Source: Pseudomonas saponiphila (GTDB taxonomy: Bacteria; Pseudomonadota; Gammaproteobacteria; Pseudomonadales; Pseudomonadaceae). From it: 64,000 bases of DNA. Location of the stretch: assembly GCF_900105185.1 (NCBI RefSeq), contig NZ_FNTJ01000002.1, positions 1,302,001 to 1,366,000 of the forward strand, read 5' to 3'. Positions 44,172-52,139 of this stretch are shown piece by piece. The notes under the pieces are model-generated. The model saw nothing but the letters and a program-made list of their open reading frames with translations. It ran no database searches and was not told where the DNA came from. Made by a program: the position numbers and the translations under genes. Each line of letters starts with the position of its first letter. Positions within the stretch are counted from its first letter, which is position 1.

Positions 44172-45773
44172 TTATGGGACCAGGCTGACACCCGAGAAGG
44201 TGTTGCGGCCGAAAGGACTGACCTTGAAACCCTCGACTTTCGCGCTCAATGGCTGATTGATCGTCGAGTGGGCCACCGGCGTGATCGGCACCTGTTGCTT
44301 GAGTAACTGCTGGGCCTGTTTGTAGAGCTCGGTGCGTTGCTGACGGTCGGTCACTAGCTTGGCTTGCTTGATCAGCTTGTCGTACTGCGGGTCGCACCAC
44401 ATGGAGTAGTTGTTGCCGCCGATGGCGTCACAGCTGTACAGGGTGCCCAGCCAGTTGTCCGGGTCACCGTTGTCTCCGGTCCAGCCGATCAGGCTGATGT
44501 CGTGCTCGCCATTCTTGGTGCGCTTGATGTACTCGCCCCATTCGTAGCTGACGATCTTCACCTTGAGGCCGATCTTCGCCCAATCGGCCTGCAGCATTTC
44601 GGCCATCAGCTTGGCGTTGGGGTTGTACGGACGCTGCACGGGCATGGCCCAGAGGGTGATTTCCGTGCCTTCCTTGACCCCGGCGGCCTTGAGCAGTTCG
44701 CGGGCCTTTTCCGGGTTGTAGGCCGCGTCCTTGATGGTTTCGTCGTAGGACCACTGGGTCGGTGGCATGGCGTTGACCGCCAGCTGGCCGGCACCCTGGT
44801 ACACGGCGTTGAGAATGCTCTGCTTGTTCACCGCCATGTCCAGTGCCTGGCGCACTTCGAGGCGGTCGAAGGGTTTGTGCTGCACGTTGTAGGCGATGTA
44901 GCCGAGGTTGAAGCCGGGCTTCTCGATGACTTGCAGTTTCGGATCGTTTTTCAGCGCATCGATATCCGCGGGACGCGGATGCAGGGTCACCTGGCATTCG
45001 CCGGCCCGCAGTTTCTGCACCCGTACCGAGGCATCGGTGTTGATGGCGAAGATCAACCGGTCGAGTTTGACCTGACTCGGGTCCCAGTAGTGCGGGTTGG
45101 CGGCGTAGCGGATCTGTGAATCTTTCTGGTAGCGCTGGAACACGAACGGCCCGGTGCCGATGGGCTGCTGGTTGATCTGGCTAGGGGTGCCGGCCTTGAG
45201 CAGTTGCTCAGCGTATTCGGCGGAGAGGATCGCGGCGAAGCTCATGGCCAGGTTCTGGATGAACGCCGCGTCCACGGTATTGAGGGTCATGACCACGGTC
45301 AGCGGGTCGGTTTTCTCGACCTTGGCGATGTTCTTGTCCAGGCTCATGCCGTTGAAGTAGGGAAACTCCGTCGGGTAGGCCTTACGGAACGGATGTCCGG
45401 CGTCGAGCATGCGATTGAAGGTGAACAGCACGTCATCGGCGTTGAGATCCCGGGTTGGCTTGAAGTAGGGCGTATTGTGGAACTTCACCCCTTCGCGCAG
45501 ATGAAAGCGGTAGGTGAGGCCGTCTTCGGATATGTCCCAGCTTTTGGCCAGGGCGGGCAGCACGTTGGTGGCGCCTTTTTCGAACTCCACCAGGCGGTTG
45601 TACAGCGGCTCGGCGGCGTCGTTGTCGGTGGCGGTGGTGTACTGCGCGGTGTCGAATCCCGCCGGGCTGCCTTCGGAACAGAACACCAGGCTGCGATCGG
45701 CGGCGCCGCAGATAGCGCTGGCGGCCAGCAGGCTGCCGCCTATCAGGGCCGAGAAAATCAGGGAATGCCGCAT
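44172..45773 (-). CDS. dppA: periplasmic dipeptide-binding protein (second DppA paralogue)
   Basis: A 533-residue SBP_bac_5 protein. The signal peptide is MRHSLIFSALIGGSLLAASA with cleavage near CGA/ADR. SLVFCSEGSPAGFD, HLREGVKFHNTPYFKPTRDL, QPIGTGPFVFQRYQKDSQIR and GWTGDNGDPDNWLGTLYSCD are typical. It is closely similar to the 46082 paralogue but not identical, so a tandem duplication that has diverged is likely. By position just before opdP it matches dppA3 (PA4500). It would feed dppBCDF. Confidence 0.93.
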   Translation of the reverse strand: MRHSLIFSALIGGSLLAASAICGAADRSLVFCSEGSPAGFDTAQYTTATDNDAAEPLYNRLVEFEKGATNVLPALAKSWDISEDGLTYRFHLREGVKFHNTPYFKPTRDLNADDVLFTFNRMLDAGHPFRKAYPTEFPYFNGMSLDKNIAKVEKTDPLTVVMTLNTVDAAFIQNLAMSFAAILSAEYAEQLLKAGTPSQINQQPIGTGPFVFQRYQKDSQIRYAANPHYWDPSQVKLDRLIFAINTDASVRVQKLRAGECQVTLHPRPADIDALKNDPKLQVIEKPGFNLGYIAYNVQHKPFDRLEVRQALDMAVNKQSILNAVYQGAGQLAVNAMPPTQWSYDETIKDAAYNPEKARELLKAAGVKEGTEITLWAMPVQRPYNPNAKLMAEMLQADWAKIGLKVKIVSYEWGEYIKRTKNGEHDISLIGWTGDNGDPDNWLGTLYSCDAIGGNNYSMWCDPQYDKLIKQAKLVTDRQQRTELYKQAQQLLKQQVPITPVAHSTINQPLSAKVEGFKVSPFGRNTFSGVSLVP

Positions 45774-46081
45774 AACCGTCCATCTCCATTTTTTGTTGTG
45801 ATGATCAATGGACCATGGCTCCTTCCTGGAGCCTGTACAGGCCATTGATGCCAAACCATGGCTGTAGCAAATGCCCGCTGACAGACGCAGTCTTGCCTCG
45901 CCTCGACGTTAAGGGTCGAAGGCCGGGGCGTATATCCGCTGTGCCTGAAAGCCCTGTAAGAATCGGCTCTAAATTCGAGGGACCGCTCTTTGTCGAGGCG
46001 GTGTGTCGAAGATGGGCCGGGTGCTTACTGCGTGGGCCGGTAAAGCAACGGCGACGTCAGGGACGCCGCCGTTGCCAGACT
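45774..46081. other. 308-bp gap between the two upstream dppA genes
   Basis: No gene. Just past the 46082 dppA stop a hairpin CAACGGCG...CGCCGTTG (46046-46074) could slow or end transcription. The remainder probably holds a promoter for the 44172 gene, but none was identified. Confidence 0.45.
46046..46074 (-). terminator. hairpin after the first dppA
   Basis: CAACGGCG and CGCCGTTG form an 8-bp stem with a 13-base loop, 8 bp past the stop on the minus strand. The T-run is weak (CTTTACC). Confidence 0.4.
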
Positions 46082-47707
46082 TCATTTGCCGATGCTGACG
46101 CCGTAGAAGGAGTTCAAGCCGAAGGGGCTGATCTTGAAGTCCTGCACGTTGGCGCGCATGGGTTGGAACACCGTCGAGTGTGCGATAGGTGTCATCGGAA
46201 CGGCGTCTTTGAGGATGTGTTGCGCCTGCTTGTACAGCTCGGTGCGTTTGGCCACATCCGACGTGGCCTTGGCTTGCTTGATCAGCGCGTCGTAAGGCTT
46301 GTCGCACCATTTCGAGAAGTTGTTGCCGTTCAGCGCATCGCAACCGAACAGGGTGCCGAGCCAGTTGTCGGGGTCACCGTTGTCACCGCTCCAGCCGATG
46401 ATCATGGCCTGGTTCTCGCCGCCTTTGGAACGTTTGATGTACTCGCCCCATTCGTAGCTGACGATGTTGACCTTGAGGCCGATCTTGGCCCAGTCGGACT
46501 GCAGCATTTCAGCCATCAGCTTGGCGTTGGGGTTGTAGGGACGCTGTACCGGCATGGCCCACAGGGTGATCTGGGTGCCTTCCTTGATGCCGGCTTCCTT
46601 GAGCAACTGCTTGGCTTTCTCGGGGTCGTACTTGGCGTCCTTGATGCTGGTGTCGTAGGACCACTGGGTCGGCGGCATGGCGTTGACCGCCAGTTGGCCG
46701 GCGCCCTGGTACACCGAGTCGATGATCTGCGGCTTGTTGACGGCCATGTCCAGCGCCTGGCGAACCTTGAGGTCGGCCAGCGGGTTGGCGTCGGTACGGC
46801 CCTTGAGCACCGGCATCACGTTGTAGGCGATGTAGCCGAGGTTGAAGCCTGCCTGTTCAGGCATCTTCAGGTCCTTGTCTTCCTTGAGGGCCTTGAGGTC
46901 GGCCGGACGCGGGAACAGGGTCACCTGGCATTCGTTCTTCTTCAGCTTCTGAATACGTACCGACGGGTCGGTGGTGATGGCGAAGATCAGGTTGTCGATC
47001 TTCACGTCTTCAGGCTTCCAGTAGTCCTTGTTGCCGGTGTAGCGGATGTTGGAGTCTTTCTGGTAGCTCTTGAACACGAACGGGCCGGTGCCGATCGGCT
47101 TCTGGTTGATGTCGCTGGTCTTGCCTTCCTTGAGCAGCTTGTCGGCGTACTCGGCGGACTGGATGGAGGCGAAGCTCATGGCCAGGTTCTGGATGAACGC
47201 GGCGTCCACGGTCTTGAGGGTGAACTTGACGGTCTTGTCGTCGATTTTCTCGACCTTGGTGATGTTGGTGTCCATCCCCATGTCGGTGAAATACGGGAAT
47301 TCGGTGGGGTAGGCCTTACGGAACGGCATGTCCTTGTCGAGCATGCGGTTGAAGGTGAACAGCACGTCGTCGGCGTTGAAGGTGCGGGTCGGGGTGAAGT
47401 ACGGCGTGGTGTGGAACTTGACGCCTTCACGCAGATGGAAGGTGTAGGTCAGGCCGTCGTCCGAGATGTCCCAACTGGTGGCCAGGCCCGGGATGACGGC
47501 GGTGCCGCCACGCTCGAACTGGCTGAGGCGGTTGTACAGGGTTTCGGCTGAGGCGTCGAAGTCGGTTCCGGTGGTGTACTGGCCAGGGTCGAAACCGGCC
47601 GGGCTCCCTTCAGAGCAGAACACCAGGTTAGTTGCCGCCTGGGCGAAGGGGGCGCTGGCAAGCAAGCCGGCGCTGACTAAAAACGGAAGGACTGCTTTCT
47701 TGAACAT
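46082..47707 (-). CDS. dppA: periplasmic dipeptide-binding protein (first DppA paralogue, next to psdR)
   Basis: A 541-residue SBP_bac_5 protein. The signal peptide is MFKKAVLPFLVSAGLLASAP with cleavage near AQA/ATN. LVFCSEGSPAGFDPGQYTTG, HLREGVKFHTTPYFTPTRTF, KPIGTGPFVFKSYQKDSNIR and GWSGDNGDPDNWLGTLFGCD are shared with the 44172 protein. The ATG at 47707 follows ATGAGGCCACC. Its long 5' region carries an exact direct repeat of TGACGCATTTG. It may widen the peptide range of the shared DppBCDF transporter. Confidence 0.93.
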   Translation of the reverse strand: MFKKAVLPFLVSAGLLASAPFAQAATNLVFCSEGSPAGFDPGQYTTGTDFDASAETLYNRLSQFERGGTAVIPGLATSWDISDDGLTYTFHLREGVKFHTTPYFTPTRTFNADDVLFTFNRMLDKDMPFRKAYPTEFPYFTDMGMDTNITKVEKIDDKTVKFTLKTVDAAFIQNLAMSFASIQSAEYADKLLKEGKTSDINQKPIGTGPFVFKSYQKDSNIRYTGNKDYWKPEDVKIDNLIFAITTDPSVRIQKLKKNECQVTLFPRPADLKALKEDKDLKMPEQAGFNLGYIAYNVMPVLKGRTDANPLADLKVRQALDMAVNKPQIIDSVYQGAGQLAVNAMPPTQWSYDTSIKDAKYDPEKAKQLLKEAGIKEGTQITLWAMPVQRPYNPNAKLMAEMLQSDWAKIGLKVNIVSYEWGEYIKRSKGGENQAMIIGWSGDNGDPDNWLGTLFGCDALNGNNFSKWCDKPYDALIKQAKATSDVAKRTELYKQAQHILKDAVPMTPIAHSTVFQPMRANVQDFKISPFGLNSFYGVSIGK

Positions 47708-48521
47708 GGTGGCCTCATGATTTGTTGTCATTTTTGGTGTTGAGGGCGACCTTGTGAGTCGACCCGCCGATACTTATGCAGGCCCCGTACCCAATGCAAG
47801 ATGCGGGGCTGTCACAAGTCTCAAAGAGTGGAACGAACGTACACGAATGACGCATTTGTATAAAACTTGACGCATTTGACCGTTTGCGTGGGTTGTTTCT
47901 GGTGCATGCGTTGCCTTTTTCTTGGGCGGGCAGGGCGGGCCGTGCCTCCAATGGGTGCTTCGCTGGCGCCGACGCCGAGGGGCTTGTGCCGCAGCCGCCG
48001 GGCCTTGGCTGGCGCACACGGGGGCTCGGCGCATTCGCTTGGGCGGATGACGGCGTTTGCCTGGTTGGGGGAGGCCGTGGGAGACGGATGCCCGGGACCT
48101 TGCAGGCGATGGCGGGGGAACAGCGCATCGTCGGCAGTGTGGGAGTCTTGGCTCGCAGTGAGGTGGTCACTGTGGAGTTTGCTGGAGGCGTTCGACCGGC
48201 CGCGGGGGTGGGTCAGCCTCGTTGTTCGCCAAACCTGAAGCGCAAAGGTCTTACACATGCAAACCTCATTTTTTCTTCTTCTAGGGCAGATCTGAGGATT
48301 GGCCTTGTGGGCCGTGGCAATTCGCCTTGCTATGGGGCGTTGATCCAGCCCCATGGACCCTGTGTGGCGACGGCGATCGCTTGTTATGTGATTGATTGTC
48401 GATTCGCCGATGCCGAAATTAAGTCATGCTGAAATCGTGGTCAACGAAAATTAAGCCTGACTAACATTTCTCTGCGGCACAGGGCCGCTTGTGCGGTTCC
48501 ATGGGGGGCTGTGGAGTTGGC
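47708..48521. other. 814-bp gap between dppA and psdR
   Basis: Apart from the direct repeat at 47848-47878, no gene or RNA was recognised. Several long open frames on both strands (for example 47884-48432) lack ribosome sites, family motifs and coding-like composition. A TAACATTT near 48455 resembles the repeats upstream of psdR. Confidence 0.45.
47848..47878. promoter_or_regulatory. direct repeat TGACGCATTTG, candidate operator of the first dppA
   Basis: TGACGCATTTG occurs at 47848-47858 and 47868-47878, exactly 20 bp apart (two helical turns), around a TATA-rich core (TTATAC on the minus strand). It lies about 140-170 bp upstream of the dppA ATG. Confidence 0.5.
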
Positions 48522-49085
48522 TCAGGCCGCTGAATGATCGTCGAACAGGCCCATGGTGGTGACGGTCAGCACTTCCGCCGGGCCATGGCCGGCATTGGCC
48601 AGGAAATGGCTCTTGGTCGCGTCGAAGTGCACCGAGTCTCCGGGACTGAGTGGGTATTGCTGACCTTCGATGGTGTAGACGATCTGCCCGGAAAGCACAT
48701 AGGAAAACTCCGAGCCGTCATGGGAGATCAGCTCCGACTGATAGCCCACCGGTATGTTCATCTTCACCGCGTTGATCAGGTTGCCGGGAAAGGAGCTGGA
48801 CAGCCGCTCGTAGGCGAGCGGCTGCCCCTCGATGGTGTAGCGCACCCGCTTGCCGTCGTGGGAGTCGGGTTGCGCCTGAATCGGCTGGTCGAACAGGGCG
48901 TTCAGGGGGACGTTCAGCGACTTGGCAATGTTGACCAGGGAAGAGATGGAAACCCCGGTGAGGTTACGTTCTGCCTGGGAGAGGAAACTGGCGGTCAGTC
49001 CCGATTCACTGGCGATCTGACGCAAGGTTTTCTTGGCGGCGCGGCGATAGCGACGCAGGCGTTCGCCGATGCGATCTGCGGTCAT
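48522..49085 (-). CDS. psdR: XRE-cupin transcriptional regulator PsdR
   Basis: A 187-residue cytoplasmic regulator. An N-terminal Cro/C1 helix-turn-helix (about 5-62; GERLRRYRRAAKKTLRQIAS, GLTASFLSQAERNLTGVSIS, SLVNIAKSLNVPLNALFD) is followed by a cupin domain (about 110-180; ELISHDGSEFSYVLSGQIVY, GQQYPLSPGDSVHFDATKSH). In P. aeruginosa PsdR (PA4499) represses the dipeptide uptake genes and a dipeptidase and is often lost in quorum-sensing-related evolution. Its location upstream of the dppA/opdP/dpp genes supports the same role. The ATG at 49085 gives MTADRIGERLRRY; an upstream in-frame start is less likely. Direct repeats upstream may be autoregulatory. Confidence 0.9.
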   Translation of the reverse strand: MTADRIGERLRRYRRAAKKTLRQIASESGLTASFLSQAERNLTGVSISSLVNIAKSLNVPLNALFDQPIQAQPDSHDGKRVRYTIEGQPLAYERLSSSFPGNLINAVKMNIPVGYQSELISHDGSEFSYVLSGQIVYTIEGQQYPLSPGDSVHFDATKSHFLANAGHGPAEVLTVTTMGLFDDHSAA

Positions 49086-49132
49086 TGACGAGACTCTTAT
49101 AGGAAAGGCGCAGTATACCCGGCGGACATCAG

Positions 49133-49177
49133 TAACATCTGACTTGCCCCATGCCGGGGCCACAACTCTAACATCTG
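49133..49177. promoter_or_regulatory. direct repeat TAACATCTG upstream of psdR
   Basis: TAACATCTG is found at 49133-49141 and 49169-49177. The first copy sits next to a -10-like TATACT (minus strand, 49114-49119). This is a candidate PsdR autoregulatory site. Confidence 0.4.
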
Positions 49178-49220
49178 CGAACCGAGTTCCCCGGGTCCGG
49201 ATTGAAATAGTTGGTAATGA

Positions 49221-49257
49221 AAAACGGCGATAACCTTTCTGCAGAAGGTTATCGCCG
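49221..49257 (-). terminator. terminator of the SIMPL-domain gene
   Basis: GGCGATAACCTT and AAGGTTATCGCC form a perfect 12-bp stem. On the minus strand it is followed by GTTTTTC, 22 bp past the 49279 gene stop. Confidence 0.88.
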
Positions 49258-49278
49258 CTGGAAGAGGCGGGGAAAAGG

Positions 49279-49995
49279 TTACGGCATCAGCACTTCGATG
49301 GCGCCATCGGCGGTCATGCTGACCTGGCTGGTGCCGGCTTCCACTTCCGGAGTGACCGGTGCCGAGTCCATGCTGGCGGCCTTCATCATCATCGGCGCGC
49401 GCATGTAGGGCTGTGGATAACCGTTGCTGTTGAGGTTCAGGTTGACGATCTTGTAGCCCTTGCCACCCAGGGCATCGGTGGCCAGTTGTGCGCGGGCCTT
49501 GAATGCCTTGACCGCGTCCTTGAGCAAGGCATCTTCGCTGGCCTTGCGGGTCGGATCGGCGATGGCGAAGTCCATGCCGCCCATTTTCAGGTCGCCCAGC
49601 AGCTCACCGGTGAGCTTGGACAGCGCGGCGAAGTCGGAGCTTTCCAGGCGCAGTTCGGCGCGCTCACGCCAGCCGGTGATCTTCTGGCCCTTGCCGTCGT
49701 AGATCGGGTAGCTGTTGCGGCTGCCCTGGCGCAGGGTCACGTCCTTGACCTGGCGGGCCTGCTCCAGGGCCTTGTTCATGGTGGTGGTGATTTCCGTGGC
49801 GAGCTTGGCCGGGTCGCTGTTCTGCGATTCGCTGTAGAGGGTCACGATCATCAGGTCGCGGGCCACTTCCTGGCTGACTTCGGCGCGCAGGGAAATCTGG
49901 TTGTAGTGCAGTTCATCGGCGGCCAGGGCGGGCAGGCTGGTGAGCGTGCCGGCACTGAGGGCCAGAAGGGCGAGGCTGCGACTGGAATGCTGCAT
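49279..49995 (-). CDS. periplasmic SIMPL (DUF541) domain protein
   Basis: A 238-residue exported protein. The signal peptide is MQHSSRSLALLALSAGTLTS with cleavage near LAA/DELHY. The mature part fits the SIMPL/DUF541 family: ISLRAEVSQEVARDLMIVTL, TLRQGSRNSYPIYDGKGQKI, LTGELLGDLKMGGMDFAIAD and DALLKDAVKAFKARAQLATD. The role of the family is poorly defined (envelope stress or adhesion associations). The ATG at 49995 has CAAGGAG upstream, so the longer open frame is ignored. As recalled, PA4495 has the same position beside roxS. Confidence 0.85.
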   Translation of the reverse strand: MQHSSRSLALLALSAGTLTSLPALAADELHYNQISLRAEVSQEVARDLMIVTLYSESQNSDPAKLATEITTTMNKALEQARQVKDVTLRQGSRNSYPIYDGKGQKITGWRERAELRLESSDFAALSKLTGELLGDLKMGGMDFAIADPTRKASEDALLKDAVKAFKARAQLATDALGGKGYKIVNLNLNSNGYPQPYMRAPMMMKAASMDSAPVTPEVEAGTSQVSMTADGAIEVLMP

Positions 49996-50061
49996 GGAAA
50001 CTCCTTGAGTGCGGTCCGCAGGGTTGATCCCGACCTGCGCGAAACCTTCAGACATGTAAGG

Positions 50062-50131
50062 CAGTGGCAAGTTTCAAGCCGCAAGCGGCAAGCCACTACG
50101 CTTGTAGCTGAAAGTCCGCAGCTTGCCACTG
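50062..50131. repeat. small inverted-repeat element
   Basis: CAGTGGCAAG (50062-50071) and CTTGCCACTG (50122-50131) form a perfect 10-bp inverted repeat around about 50 bp of AAGC/GCAAG-rich sequence. A TTTTTC run follows on the plus strand. It resembles the small intergenic palindromes common in fluorescent pseudomonads. Confidence 0.55.
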
Positions 50132-50225
50132 TTTTTCTGTGACGCTTTGCCGCAGTTTTGCCTGGGTCGGGGGCTGCTTGGTTATACTCCCGCCGATTGC
50201 CCTGGAGCGCTCATCAGGAGAGCTC

Positions 50226-51488
50226 ATGCTCGCCCCCTTAAAATTGCTGTCCGCCACCCGTCAGAATCTCTGGCGGCTGACCTTCATCCGCACCCTGGTG
50301 CTGGCCGCTCAGGCAGGTTCGGTAGGGCTCGCCTACTGGTTCGACCTGTTGCCCCTGCCCTGGCTGCAGCTGGGTGTCACTCTGATGTTTTCCATGGTGC
50401 TCTGTGCCTTCACGGCCATCCGCCTGCGCACCTCGTGGCCGGTGACGGAGCTGGAATATGCCCTGCAACTGGCCTGTGACCTGTTTATCCACAGCGTGCT
50501 GCTGTACTTCTCCGGGGGCTCAACCAACCCCTTCGTCTCCTATTACCTGGTGCCCCTGACGATCGCCGCAGTGACCCTGCCCTGGCGCTATTCGGTGGTG
50601 CTGTCGGGCATTGCGCTGACGCTCTACACCTTGCTGCTGGCCCGCTTCTATCCCTTGCAGACCTTCCCCATCGCCCGGGAAAACCTGCAGGTCTATGGCA
50701 TGTGGCTGAGTTTTGCCCTGGCGGCAGCAGTGATCACTTTTTTCGCCGCGCGGATGGCCGAAGAGCTGCGCCGCCAGGAAGAGCTGCGGGCGATCCGCCG
50801 CGAAGAGGGATTGCGGGATCAGCAATTGCTGGCCGTTGCGACCCAGGCCGCCGGCGCCGCCCATGAGCTGGGTACGCCGCTGGCGACCATGAGCGTATTG
50901 CTCAAGGAGATGCGCCAGGACCATCCCGACCCGCTGTTGCAGGATGATCTCAGCGTGCTCCAGGACCAGGTCAAGCTGTGCAAGGAAACCCTGCAGCAGT
51001 TGGTGCGCGCCGCCGAGGCCAATCGCCGTCTGGCGGTGGAGATGCAGGAAGTCACCCAGTGGCTGGACGAAGCCCTGAATCGCTGGCACCTGATGCGCCC
51101 TGAGGCCAGCTACCGCTTTCATCTGCTGGGAGAGGGGCCGGTGCCGCGCCTGGCGCCGCCGCCGGACCTGACCCAGGCCTTGCTCAATCTGTTGAACAAT
51201 GCAGCCGATGCCTGTGCCGAAGGCCTGGAAGTGCGCCTGGACTGGGATGCGGAAAACCTCACCATCAGTATTCGCGACCACGGCGCCGGAGTACCCTTGG
51301 CCATCGCCGAGCAGATCGGCAAGCCGTTTTTTACCACCAAGGGCAAAGGCTTCGGCCTGGGCCTGTTTTTGAGCAAGGCCAGCGTGACCCGTGCTGGCGG
51401 CTCAGTGAAACTCTACAGTCACGAGGAAGGCGGAACGCTCACTGAGCTGCGCCTGCCTCGTGCCGCCCGAGGAGACGACCATGAGTGA
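50226..51488 (+). CDS. roxS: redox-responsive sensor histidine kinase RoxS (RegB/PrrB family)
   Basis: A 420-residue membrane kinase. About six membrane segments occupy residues 20-175 and include the quinone-associated motif GGSTNPFVSYYLVPLTIAA. The H-box is AAGAAHELGTPLATMSVLLK (His213). Just after lies the RegB-type redox cysteine in VKLCKETLQQL (Cys252). The ATPase domain shows LLNLLNNAADACAEGL, ISIRDHGAGVP and GKGFGLGLFLSKASVTRAGG. RoxSR controls the cyanide-insensitive oxidase and respiratory genes in P. aeruginosa (PA4494/PA4493, from memory). The ATG at 50226 is preceded by CAGGAGAGCTC. It overlaps roxR by 8 bp. Confidence 0.94.
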   Translation: MLAPLKLLSATRQNLWRLTFIRTLVLAAQAGSVGLAYWFDLLPLPWLQLGVTLMFSMVLCAFTAIRLRTSWPVTELEYALQLACDLFIHSVLLYFSGGSTNPFVSYYLVPLTIAAVTLPWRYSVVLSGIALTLYTLLLARFYPLQTFPIARENLQVYGMWLSFALAAAVITFFAARMAEELRRQEELRAIRREEGLRDQQLLAVATQAAGAAHELGTPLATMSVLLKEMRQDHPDPLLQDDLSVLQDQVKLCKETLQQLVRAAEANRRLAVEMQEVTQWLDEALNRWHLMRPEASYRFHLLGEGPVPRLAPPPDLTQALLNLLNNAADACAEGLEVRLDWDAENLTISIRDHGAGVPLAIAEQIGKPFFTTKGKGFGLGLFLSKASVTRAGGSVKLYSHEEGGTLTELRLPRAARGDDHE

Positions 51489-52041
51489 AGAGATCCAAGT
51501 CGAAGGCGAAGAACTGCCGCACCTGTTGCTGGTGGACGATGACGCCACCTTTACCCGGGTCATGGCCCGGGCCATGAGCCGGCGGGGTTTTCGCGTCAGT
51601 ACCGCGGGTTCTGCCGAGGAGGGCCTGAGCATCGCCCAGCAGGATCTGCCGGACTACGCCGCGCTGGACCTGAAGATGGACGGCGACTCCGGTTTGGTGC
51701 TGTTGCCCAAGCTGCTGGAGCTGGATCCGGAAATGCGCGTGCTGATCCTCACCGGCTACTCGAGCATTGCGACAGCGGTGGAGGCGATCAAGCGTGGCGC
51801 CTGCAATTATCTGTGCAAGCCGGCGGACGCCGACGATGTGCTGGCTGCACTGCTCTCCGAACACGCCGACCTGGACACCCTGGTGCCGGAAAACCCGATG
51901 TCCGTGGACCGCCTGCAATGGGAGCACATTCAGCGTGTACTGACCGAGCACGAAGGCAATATCTCCGCCACGGCCCGCGCGCTGGGCATGCATCGTCGTA
52001 CCTTGCAGCGCAAACTGCAGAAACGCCCCGTCCGTCGCTGA
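51481..52041 (+). CDS. roxR: response regulator RoxR (RegA/PrrA family)
   Basis: A 186-residue regulator. The receiver domain (about 18-130) has acidic residues LLLVDDDATF, the phospho-acceptor in YAALDLKMDGDSG (Asp63), the switch Thr in VLILTGYSS and the Lys of YLCKPADADD. The C-terminal Fis-type helix-turn-helix GNISATARALGMHRRTLQRK is the near-invariant RegA DNA-binding end. The ATG at 51481 (GAGGAGACGACC upstream) lies inside the end of roxS, so the two genes are co-translated. Confidence 0.95.
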   Translation: MSEEIQVEGEELPHLLLVDDDATFTRVMARAMSRRGFRVSTAGSAEEGLSIAQQDLPDYAALDLKMDGDSGLVLLPKLLELDPEMRVLILTGYSSIATAVEAIKRGACNYLCKPADADDVLAALLSEHADLDTLVPENPMSVDRLQWEHIQRVLTEHEGNISATARALGMHRRTLQRKLQKRPVRR

Positions 52042-52082
52042 ACCGCGACTGAACGAATGTCCGCCGGACATCGTGAAAAAGC

Positions 52083-52106
52083 GAGCCGATCTACTAAGAT
52101 CGGCTC
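52083..52106. terminator. hairpin between roxR and the ABC exporter gene
   Basis: GAGCCGATCT and AGATCGGCTC form a perfect 10-bp stem with an ACTA loop. The T-run (GCTTTTTC) lies on the minus strand; plus-strand termination would be weak. Confidence 0.55.
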
Positions 52107-52139
52107 AATGCTTGTCCTCCTTCCAATCGAGCCTCAACG

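Noticed and set aside
44172-47707. The two similar dppA genes as an assembly duplication
   Set aside because: Their signal peptides, lengths and many internal residues differ, and the flanking DNA is unrelated.
47884-48432. A 182-residue plus-strand frame in the dppA-psdR gap, and overlapping minus frames
   Set aside because: They have no ribosome site, low-complexity composition and mutually conflicting frames, and none resembles a known protein.
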